Translations under genes and position numbers: made by a program | DNA from: a virus | DNA: 64,000 nucleotides | Reading direction: 5' to 3' (one strand) | Virus record (IMG/VR): IMGVR_UViG_3300029319_000002 | Location: 1-64,000 of that record | Part shown: in pieces, positions 31,140-42,000 of the stretch | How the letters are laid out: the number at the start of each line of letters is the position of its first letter | Numbering within the stretch: position 1 is the first letter of the stretch | The notes under the pieces: model-generated | The model's database searches: none | What the model saw: only the letters and a program-made list of their open reading frames with translations | Told to the model about the DNA's origin: nothing

Positions 31140-31765
31140 TGACAGAGAAAAATATACATACAGAGACTCACGAACTCTATAGAGTTGAAAGTGGAGTCAA
31201 GGCAGATAGTCCAGATTTAGGTGAATGTTATTATAAAGTAACTTGTGGTGATACTAGTGGATTTGCATTTTACCAAGATGGAGAGCATATTCTTAATGCT
31301 AGAAAAGTTTCAATTGAAAAAGTAGGAACCGATGTTGCAGAAGTTGGAAAACGACATAATGATACAAAGACCTTTGCCCCTTCAAAAATAATTCTTGCAG
31401 AAAGTGGTGACATTTATTTTGAAGCAAGGGGTGGTGATATTATTATGAAAGGAAACAATATCATTATGCACGCTAATGGATCTGAAAATGATGAAGGTCA
31501 TGTATTCATCAGTGCCACTAATAGATTAATTGCTGAAGGATCGAATGTAGATATGAGAGCTTTTTCTGGAAGTTTTAAAATTACTTCAAAGACGGGTTTG
31601 GCAGTAAAAGGTGGAACCACTTTAATAGGTGGATCTAGTATTGATATTCAAGAAGGATTGGGAGTTAGTCCTACAGCTTTCGTATCAAGTATTATCACTG
31701 GTAAAATATTTACACCAACAAAGTTTCTGAAAATATTCCAAAATTTCTTAGTAGGTAAAAAGTAA
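31139..31765 (+). CDS. Spike-associated beta protein
   Basis: A 208-residue beta-rich protein. The region KIILAESGDIYFEARGGDIIMKGNNIIMHANG followed by GHVFISATNRLIAEGSNVDMRAF is a regular series of short strands with glycine turns, as in the triple-stranded beta-helix of phage spikes. It directly follows gp5 (TAATG) and could form the needle that gp5 of T4 carries at its own C-terminus. Function inferred from position and composition. Confidence 0.72.
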   Translation: MTEKNIHTETHELYRVESGVKADSPDLGECYYKVTCGDTSGFAFYQDGEHILNARKVSIEKVGTDVAEVGKRHNDTKTFAPSKIILAESGDIYFEARGGDIIMKGNNIIMHANGSENDEGHVFISATNRLIAEGSNVDMRAFSGSFKITSKTGLAVKGGTTLIGGSSIDIQEGLGVSPTAFVSSIITGKIFTPTKFLKIFQNFLVGKK

Positions 31766-31766
31766 A

Positions 31767-32714
31767 ATGGCAAGAGTTAACGAATTACAAACACCAAAAT
31801 TAGTTGTAGGATTAGATGTAATACCTAATATCGCACATTCTGGTCAGGCATACATAAATGGACCTTTGGTTGTAGGAGCACCAATTTTACCTACAGCTGC
31901 ATTAGCAATCAATTTACCAACGGTCCCCTCTTTAGGTGCTTATTCGGCACAGCAAAATGCAATTGGATTGAAAATTATTTCACCAACCACAGGATTTATT
32001 GTCACTGCTCCTGCAAGCATTATCAATGGAATCTTAACAACTAATGGTATAAAAGTTGTCAATGGAACTAAAACAACCAATGGACTAGACACAAAAAATG
32101 GTCTGAGTGTCAAGAACGATGTTGCCATTGGTAATGGTAAGAAGATTGAAAATAGTGGTCAAATCACAAATGGAGGTACAGTTCTCAATGGTGGAGCTGT
32201 TATCAATGGAGGATTAGTTGTAAATGGTATAATTACTGGAACTACAACTGGAAATAAGGTCAGTTTTGATATTCCACACGCAACAAAAAAAGGAAAAAGA
32301 ATTAGACATATTGTCGCAGAAGGTCCAGAAGCAGGAATTTATATTCGTGGAAAGTTGAAAGGAAACGTCATAGATTTGCCAGAATATTGGAATGGACTTG
32401 TAGATCCCGAAACAATTACCGTAACTTTAACTGCTTTTGGAAGACCACAAAATTTATATGTAAAAGACATTCCATATGGAAGACAAATCATTATTGCAAA
32501 TGAAGATGGAACTATGCCAGATTGTCATTATGAAGTGTGGGTTGCTAGATGGTTAGATAAAGATAATCACGAAGATAAATTACATGTTGTTTACGATGGT
32601 GAATGCTATGATGATTATCCGGGAAATAATGATGTATTTTGGAAACTAACCGACACTCCAATACCCACCAAAAGAACTGGCACACCCCCTGTAGACACCG
32701 ACCCCGAAACCTGA
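31767..32714 (+). CDS. Structural protein with NGxxxx hexad helix
   Basis: A 315-residue protein. Residues 87-158 form twelve consecutive six-residue units beginning Asn-Gly (two have Asn with another residue second), the mark of a hexapeptide beta-helix. A folded domain follows (about 170-285) with HIVAEGPEAGIYIRGKLKG, NVIDLPEYWNGLVDPETITVTLTAFG and YEVWVARW, a module seen in marine phage fibres. The C-terminus is proline/threonine-rich. It probably belongs to the tail tip or a fibre; the exact location is not known. It lies between the gp5 cluster and the giant fibres. Confidence 0.72.
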   Translation: MARVNELQTPKLVVGLDVIPNIAHSGQAYINGPLVVGAPILPTAALAINLPTVPSLGAYSAQQNAIGLKIISPTTGFIVTAPASIINGILTTNGIKVVNGTKTTNGLDTKNGLSVKNDVAIGNGKKIENSGQITNGGTVLNGGAVINGGLVVNGIITGTTTGNKVSFDIPHATKKGKRIRHIVAEGPEAGIYIRGKLKGNVIDLPEYWNGLVDPETITVTLTAFGRPQNLYVKDIPYGRQIIIANEDGTMPDCHYEVWVARWLDKDNHEDKLHVVYDGECYDDYPGNNDVFWKLTDTPIPTKRTGTPPVDTDPET

Positions 32715-32720
32715 TATAAT
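32692..32720 (+). promoter_or_regulatory. Sigma70-type promoter
   Basis: TAGACA (32692-32697), 17-base spacer, TATAAT (32715-32720), located at the end of the preceding gene and 24 bases before the ATG at 32745. It makes the small gene at 32745 an early-type gene among late genes. Confidence 0.65.
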
Positions 32721-32744
32721 ACATAGGTACACAACTCCAATTCA

Positions 32745-32960
32745 ATGGAAGACATTTTTCAATCTACTGGTTCTGACGACGAGTATCTGGTTCGTTTTGT
32801 AGTCAACCCCATGCGTAAATGCTTTGATCTTTACGGCAGTGAAGGTAGTCATCAAACTGTTGAGTGTGATACTGAAAAATTCATGGACATTCTGAGATTC
32901 ACCCGTGATATTTTGGAAGAGCAGGGAAGTTGTGAAATGGTTTATGTAAATCCTCTTTGA
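32745..32960 (+). CDS. Small protein with own promoter, unknown
   Basis: A 71-residue acidic soluble protein with three cysteines (RKCFDLYG, VECDTEKF, GSCEMVYV). It stands alone between tail genes with its own promoter upstream and a late promoter motif downstream. No family recognised. Confidence 0.68.
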   Translation: MEDIFQSTGSDDEYLVRFVVNPMRKCFDLYGSEGSHQTVECDTEKFMDILRFTRDILEEQGSCEMVYVNPL

Positions 32961-32987
32961 TGTAATCGGATACTAGATTTCTTCTGT

Positions 32988-32994
32988 CTAAATA
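32988..32994 (+). promoter_or_regulatory. T4-type late promoter motif
   Basis: CTAAATA 30 bases before the ATG of the 3215-residue fibre gene. Confidence 0.65.
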
Positions 32995-33024
32995 CATTAG
33001 AAGAAAAATTTAGTATTCAGATAA

Positions 33025-36000
33025 ATGCCTCTCAGTAGACTAGAGAACTTTATAAAGAACGTCGAAGGTACTATTCTTTATGTAAATCCAACCGATCAAG
33101 ATGCTACTGATAGTATCGAAAATCAGGGTAATTCTTTAACTAGACCCTTCAAGACGATTCAAAGAGCTTTAATAGAAGCTGCTAGGTTTTCTTTTGTCGC
33201 TGGGAAAGATAATGATAAGTTCGACAAGACAACCATTCTGGTTTATCCAGGAACTCATAAGATTGATAATCGTCCTGGATTAAGTATTGATAATAATGGT
33301 GGAACCGCACAATATAAGGATAGATTTGGTAATATAGCATCTTTTGGTGAATTAACTGCATCATCAAACTTTGATATTGAGGACTCTGCTAACGTACTAC
33401 ATTACTTTAACTCTGTTAGTGGTGGTGTAATTATTCCTAGGGGTACATCTCTAGTTGGTATGGATCTTAGAAAAACTAAGATTTCTCCATTATTTGTACC
33501 TGATCCTCAAAATAGTGAGATTGATAGAGCTGCCATCTTTAAAGTAACTGGTGGATGTTATTTTTGGCAGTTTAGTATCTTTGATGGAGATCCAAACGGA
33601 ACTGTATATAAAAATTATTCAAATACAAGATTCACACCCAACTATTCTCACCACAAACTAACTTGTTTTGAGTATGCTGATGGAAATAACACTATTGAGT
33701 TGGGTGCAGTAACTGGAGGTTCTGCAGTCTCAAATAATCAGACAGATTTAGATAGTTACTACTTTAAAGTATCTAATGCTTATGGTTCAAGTTCGGGAAG
33801 AGCAATACCTTCTTGGCCTACAAATGAAGTTCTACAACCAAAATTAGCAGAGAATCAAATCGTTGGTGCTGTACAAGCAGATGCGATTGGTATTACTAGT
33901 GTATTTTCTACTAATAACACTGATTACACATTCAGTGGTGCTGTTGGAAAGAATGTCGTTGTTACAACAACTATCGCCCATAATCTAAATGTCGGAACTC
34001 CTATTATTGTTTCTGGCATTACAACAAATTCTAGCGCCCCTTCAAGTGATCCTACATTTAATGCTGAGGGTGGTACTGTGGTAGCAGAAGTGCTCTCACC
34101 AACTCAGTTTGCTTTTGTAGCATCTGAAGACACTGTAGTCACTAATCCTCATCTATCTGGAGACGAAACCGTACAGGTAGAACCTGATACTGTAACTGGT
34201 GCATCACCATATATCTTTAATCTCAGTCTCAGATCGGTTTATGGTGTCAATGGACTACATGCTGACGGATCTAAAGCAACTGGATTTAAATCCATGGTTC
34301 TCGCTCAGTTTACGGGAATCGGCCTTCAGAAGGATGATAACGCCTTCTTACTTTATAATAGTACCACAGGAACATATAACGATACTACAACAGTTGCTGA
34401 TAGTGAAAAACCATTACATATCAACTCAAAGGCAATTTATAAACCAGAATATGAGACCACTCACGTAAAGGTAAGTAATGGTGCTGTCCTCCAATGTGTT
34501 TCTATTTTCGCAATTGGTTTTGCCAATCACTTCCTTGCTGCTAGTGGCGGAGACCAAAGTATTACCAACTCAAACTCAAATTTTGGCGCAAAAGCTCTAA
34601 TTGCTAGAGGATTTAGAGATGCTGCTTTTGCAAGAGATAATAGTGGTTATATTACTCATATCATTCCACCAAAGAATGTAGTTAAAGAGGAAGAATCTAG
34701 TTTCTGGGTTCCTTTAGATGTTGGTCTAACTACGTCACACACTGTTGGAACTGGTAGTTCTGACAGATTATATACTTTTGGATATAGTGATGAAGATGTT
34801 CCACCAACTCATATTATTGATCAATTCAGAATTGGTTCCAGAGTTGCAGATCAATTAAAATTAGAAGTTAGTAATGTAACTCAAACTGCAAATATTGTGA
34901 TGGAAGGTAGTACTATTGCTACTAGTCAGAAAATTTCATTTGTTGCCAAAAATACTGCAGGAACTGCAAATAGTATTACTGAATCTACAGGATCTATTTT
35001 TGGATTAACGGGATCTCATGAATTTGCAGATGGGGAAACTGTAAGAATTCTATCGGATGATGGCATTATTCCTGATGGTATTGAACTAGATCAGAAGTAT
35101 TTTGTTATCAAGACTGGTCTAAATGCAGATCAAATCAAACTTGCAAAAACTTTCAACGAAGCAGTTTCTAGTAATACAAGTGCTATTGAAAATGTAAATA
35201 CCACTGGTGGATCACTTAGAATTATTAGTGCGGTTTCCGATAAATTCCCAGGGGATCCAGGACATCCAATTCAGTATGATACGACAAAAAATAACTGGTA
35301 CATTAATGTTAAGGGTGATGCTACTAATAAAATTTATAAAGCAATTGAGAATTCAACCACTAAGGTAACAAGTAAATCTTTCATTAGCAGGAAGTCTGAT
35401 AATAGAAACTTAGATGATAGAATTTATAAAATTAGATATGTAATTCCTAAGGAATTCCTAAACGCAAAACCACCTGCTGCAGGATATGTTCTTCAAGAAT
35501 CTAGCAGCACCATTGTAGAAAATACAAGTGAGTATTCTGCAAGTATTGCAAATCTAACTGATTTTAGAAATTTAAAAGTTATTCATGATATTGATTACAG
35601 TTCATCTTTGGGAATTGCGACTGTTACTTCAGAAATTCCTCATAGAATAACTTCCGGTGCAAAGGTTAAACTTAATAAAGTTTCAAGTTCTAATAATACT
35701 ACAGCAGCTGATAAAAAAGGATTCAATGGAATTTTTGATGTTCAGAGTGTTGTAGATAGCAAAACATTTACTATTAATGTTCCTACTGTAAGAGATCCAG
35801 GAAATTTCTTAAGTAATAGACCTGCTGCAATAACAGATAGAGATGAAAACCATCCTAACTTTTCTATTAATCAATATTCGGAAGTTTATTACATCTATAG
35901 GGTAAATGAAATATCTGAATATCAAGAAAATATTCAAGATGGTGTATATCATTTAACTTGTCTATTGGGTAGTGTTAATCCAACTTCAAGTTTCTTTGCT

Positions 36001-39000
36001 GATCGAGGTTTCTCTCAGAATGTAGTTAATCTCTATCCTATGCTTGATAGAGATAATTATACTATGGACCCCTCTGCTTCACTATCAATTGCATCTAATA
36101 AGAGAGTTAGTGAAGTTGAAACTGGTGACTTAACTCAAAGTATTACTAAAGAATTTGTTAACTCACTACTTGTTAACAACAGATATGGTTTCAATATTAC
36201 AGATCTAACTTACGATCAAACCACTGGCATTACGACAGCTACCACTGATGTTCAGCACAACTTAAATAATTTAATTCAAGTTAGTATTGCTAACTCTGGT
36301 AGTGGATTTGGATTCTCTGGTATTTCAACAACGATCTACAATGCAAAACTAACTGGTGGAACTGGTGAAGGTGCTACAATTAGATTTACCACTAACACTG
36401 GTGGAAACTTCAGTTTAACATCCCCAGTCATTGTTGATGGTGGTTCTGGATACTCTGTTGGTGATACACTAACTGTTTCTAATGTTGGCATTCCTACATT
36501 CTCTGGTGGTGGTGTAAATTATTCTACCGCAACTTTAACGGTAACTAGTATAAACCAAGCAACTGAGAACTCAATTCAGATTGAAGACGCTATTGATCAT
36601 GGTGAAAAATCTAATGAGTTTAACGGGGTATTCAGAATTCTTAGTGTTCCTTCATCCAAAAAGGTTTCATTCTTACTCCCCCCTTCAAATAGTGGAATCG
36701 GAACTCATAAGAAGAATGGTAAGTTTATTCTTGCTGGATCACTTTCTACAATTACCAGCATTGAATATACTGATCCATCTACAGGAATTGTAACAGTTAC
36801 TTGTGGCACTGCTCATGGACTTAATATTGGTAATGCTTTCAAGATTGATTATAATGATGAGTCTTCACTAACAAGTTCTATTTACAATGGCAACTTTATT
36901 GTAAATGAAAGAGTTGGAATTAACACTTTCACATTTAAAATTGGAATGGGAGTTGCGACAGCAACACCCCCCACTAACGTAGGACACATTCTTCCTACAG
37001 GATATACTGCTCAAGAAGCAGATAGTGATTCAAGTAGAGAAAACATTGCAAGGAGAATGAACTCCTTCTATGTTGGTATTTCGACTACAATTAATTCTGG
37101 AATAACAACTTCTTCTACAACAGTAACTCTGTCAAATGCTGATGGATTTGAAAAAGGTGATTATGTTGAAATTGGATCTGAAATTGTTCGAGTTAAAAAT
37201 GCATTCTCTAGTAATCAAGCAGATATCTTAAGAGGTTTATTCGGAACTAGAGTCACATCTATTCCCGCAGGAACCCTTGCCAAGAAAATTAGACCAATTC
37301 CAGTTGAGGGAAGAAGATACTCTATTCTTCGTGCTTCTGGTCATACTTTTGAATATGTTGGTTTTGGACCAGGCAACTATTCTAATGCATTACCTCAGAG
37401 ACAAGACAGAATTCTTGATAAAACGGATCAACTTCTATCACAATCTGAAAAAACTGATGGTGGTGTAGTCGTTTACACTGGTATGAATGATAGTGGTGAT
37501 TTCTATGTTGGTAATAGAAGACTCAGTTCTAATACTGGACAAGAAGAAACCATTGGAATTCCAGTACCTAGATTTGTTGGTGATGATGGAGATGACACTA
37601 GACTCAGTGTTGTCTTTGATGACGTAACCGTCAAAGAGTTCATCAAGGTTGAAGGTGGAGCAGGAAACGTTATTACCTCTGAGTTTAATGGTCCTGTTGT
37701 ATTCAACAATAAAGTTAATTTCAATTCTGATCAGGGATCTGACTTCAAATTCATCACTCTAAAAGGAACTGATCCTGATAATACAAGAAGAAAGTATAGT
37801 GTAGGGATGGGAACACCCCTAGCAGATGCTGATAACAGTGTTGGTGATGTTGTATTCAAGAATGACCCCGTTCCTGGTGGATATGCTGGATGGATTTTTG
37901 CAGGAGAGGAAGGAAGTGAGAATAATAAGTGGAGAAAGTTTGGACTGATTGCACCCGAAGATGCTGAGCAAGATACTGATACTGATAGCAATATCAACTC
38001 TCCTCTTGGAAACTTCACTATTCTACCATCAAAAATTGGTATTAACACCAATCAACCACAAAGTGTAATTGAAGTTAAGGACGGACTTACTAGACTTGAC
38101 AGATTATATGTTGCAGGTATTGCTACATTCCAAGATTCAGTAACTCTTACAAATGTAACTCTTGATGATCTAACAATTAATGACAGACTATCAGTTTCTG
38201 GAACGGTTAGTATTGATGCTCCTGGTGGTTACGTTCTATCTGGAAATAGTCAGATCACAGGACTTACTACACATACTGGTGATTATGATTTAGTTGGTGG
38301 ATTACAAGTAGAGAATAGTGCTTCTGTTGGAGGAACTCTAACAGTTTCTGGAAATACTGATCTAAATCGCAATTTACAAGTTTCTGGTAATACAAGTCTT
38401 CTTGGTGCTTTAAGTGTATCTGGAATCACAACACTAGGTGATAAGTTAAATGTATCTGGATCACTATGTGTTAATGGAAGTTCTCTTCTATCTGGTGCAG
38501 TCCAAGCAAAAACTACTCTAAGTGTTGGTCAAAACCTAAATGTTGGTAATAATGCATCTGTTGGTGGAACTCTAAAAGTAACTGGAGACACATCATTAGA
38601 TGGTGGATTGAATGTATCTGCAGCAACTGTTCTCAAAGCAGGTCTAACAGTTTCTGGAAATACAGACCTTAATAAAGATCTCACAGTTAGTGGAAGCACT
38701 TCTCTCAACGGATCTCTAAGAGTTCTTGGAAATACTTCTTTAGATAATTCATTAACAGTTAGTGGTCCTACTACAATCAAGAATACACTAACACTTTCTG
38801 GAAGTGCAGACTTTAATAACAACTTACAAGTTTCTGGTAATGCATCTATTGGTGGAAACTTAAATGTTGATACAAATGCAGAGATTGCCGGAACACTTTG
38901 TGTTGGTGGTCAAACTCAACTCAAAGGTGACGTATGTGTCGGTGAAAGTTTAGTAGTTAATAATGGTGCAGTTATTGGTCAACAATTAACTGTTTCTAGT

Positions 39001-42000
39001 TCTTCTAATTTAATAGGAGAAGTAGTTGCAAGGAGTTACTTAGCTGTTTGTGGAAACTTAAGTGTTGGTGGAGATACAAATCTTAAGGGAGATTTTACAG
39101 TTTCTGGAGAGGCAGACTTTAATGATAACTTACAGGTTGCTGGTAATCTGTCTGTTGGTGGAAACACAAATCTCGATGGAGCTCTATCAGTCTCCGGAAA
39201 TACAACTCTTAGTGGAACGTTAAGTGTTAGACAGAGTTCAGTATTGAAAAACCCTGTAACAGTATGTGGACCTGGAGACTTAAAAATTGTTGGTACTGCC
39301 GCAAATGTACTCATTGAAGATCTTGATTTTAATCAACCAAGAATAGAATTTAAGGGTAAAGTTGTAGAAACTAGAAGAGTCAGAGCATATATTGAACCCT
39401 CAGAAGGTGGTTCTGCTTCTGCTAATGCTCAGGGACTATCAATCTTCACTGGTGGTCAACTTAAGGAAGCATTTACTGTATCTGGAAACCATACAATCAA
39501 AGTACCGGATCCAGATATTGCCAATTATCCAACTCCCGTATTTAGAATTGATGGTCCCAGTGGAGACACTGATATTAATGGATCCTTACAGGTATCTGGA
39601 AACGCAAGTTTTGGTGGTGATATATCTGTAAGTGGTTTACAAGTTTTCAGTAATCTAAGTGTTGGTGGTAACTTAAGTGTTAAAGGAAAAACATATCTCA
39701 GTGGAAGTTTAAGTGTTAAAGGAACAACATACCTTTCTGGTGATGTTACTGCAAAGTCTAATGTAAGTGTTGAAGACAATCTAGCTGTTGGTGGAATCAC
39801 AATCCTCCAGAGCATCTTACAGGTTAGGGGAGATGCAAGTTTTGCTACCAACGTAAGTGTTGGTGGTAATACATTTATTGGTGGAAATGCCTCAGTTGGT
39901 GGAACATTATGTGTTGAAGGTCAAGCATTCTTTAACAGTGATATTAATATTTCTGGAAATAGTTTATTCACCGGAAGAATAGATGTTTCTGGTGATGCAA
40001 TGCTCAACAGAAGTAGTGGTATCACTACAACCAGACAATTAGATGTAAATGGCAATGTACAGGCAAGTGGACTAGTTTGTGCTGGAACATTGAGAGTTAT
40101 TGGCACCACATCTCTCGGTAATCTTGATGTTAATGGCACTGCTTCATTCGCATCATCTGTTCAAATTGCAGGTAATACCTCAGTTGGTGGAGTTCTAAGA
40201 GTTCCTGGAACTGCTTCTATAGGAACGTTAAAGTCAAGTACTTTAAGTGCCCAAGGTCAAGCATTTGTAAATGAAAACTTGACAGTTACTCAAAATACTG
40301 ATCTAAATGGAAATCTAACTGTATCTGGAACAACCACTCTTTCTGGTGCAGTTCAAGCAAAAGGTAATTTAAGTGTTGGTGGAAGCACTTCTCTCAACGG
40401 AACTTTAACAGTTCTTGGAAATACTTCTTTAGATGGTTCATTAACAGTTAGTGGTAATACTCAACTCAAATCTAATGCATCTGTTAGTGGAAACTTATCT
40501 GTTGTTGGTGATACATCTTTAGATGGAGATACTTTCATCTCTGGACAATTGAGAGTTGATCAAACTTTACAGGTTCAAGGTAATACTTCTCTTGATAAAG
40601 ATTTGTATGTTAGTGGAAATGCAACTATTGCAAGAGCAATTGTTACTGGTAACTTAAGTGTTGGTGGAACCTTTAGTGCTGCTGGTAGTGCTAATATTGC
40701 TGGTGATGTAACAGTAAGTAGTTTAAGAACTCAAGGAAGACTGCAATCACAAGGAACTCTGTCTGTTGTAGGACAGACACAAATTCAAGGTCAGATTTCC
40801 GCTGCTGGTCAAATAAGATCTGCTGGCAGTATTATTGCTACACAAACTTTAAGAGCAACTGGCAACTTATGTGCTGATGGTAATGCTTTTATTAGTGGAA
40901 CATTACAAGTTACTGGTGCGTCTGAGTTCCAAGCAAAACTCAGTGCTAATACTATTAGTGCTTCTGGACAAGTAATCGTCGATCAACAGGTTCAGGCAGA
41001 TGGCAGTGGATTATTTGGTCAAACTGTAAGAGCAGGTGGTTCTTTATGTGCCCAAGGTCAAGCATTTGTAAATGAAAACTTGAGAGTTACTCAAAATACT
41101 CAACTCAAAGGCAATGCTTCTGTTGGTGGAACATTAAAAGTTGATGGAACTACATGCTTAAGTGGAGGTGCCACTATTTCTAGTGCATTACAACTAAAAA
41201 GTGAACTAGATTTCATTGGTGCTGTCGATAAGTATATTGACTTTATGTTGGTATCCAGTAATGCTTCTACATTTACTGCCAATTTTAGAAGTATGAATCA
41301 CGGAGGCCAGGGATTTCATAATCATTTAGTTTTTAATCGTGGTGCTGCTGTTGATTTATATCATAACAATAATCTAAAAGCAGCAACTAGAAGCACTGGT
41401 TTCTATGTTTCTGGAACATTATGTGCCCTTGGACTTGATGTTTGTGGAAATGGTAGAGTTACCGGTAATCTATCTGTTGGTGGAATCTTTAGAGTTGCTG
41501 GAGCTACATCTTTACAAGGAAATCTGGATGTTAACGGAACTCTTCAAGTTGCAGATGAATCTAATTTCCAATCAAAAATTAGCACTAATAATATTAGTTC
41601 TTCTGGACAAGTAAGAGTTGATGGTCAAATTAGTGCCGGTGGTTCTATTCTTGCTGGTCAAACTTTAAGAGCAAGTGGTAACTTATGTGCCGATAGTAAT
41701 GCATTTATTGGTGGAGCACTACAAGTTACTCAAGGCACTACACTTCAAGGTAATGCAACTGTTGGTGGAACCCTTAGAGTTGCTGGACTTACATCATTAC
41801 AAGGTGGTGTTGTAATTGATACATCCATGGATGTTCAGACTACAATGAATGCAAATGCCATTAGTATGTCTGGTACATTGACAATAGGTCAACAGGCAAA
41901 TCCAAATATTCAACTAGAGTCAAGCGCCTCTGGAGGACCATTTATTGACTTTGCTCGTTTTAAACAAGGACAATTACAAGATCGTGGTGCAAGAATAAGA

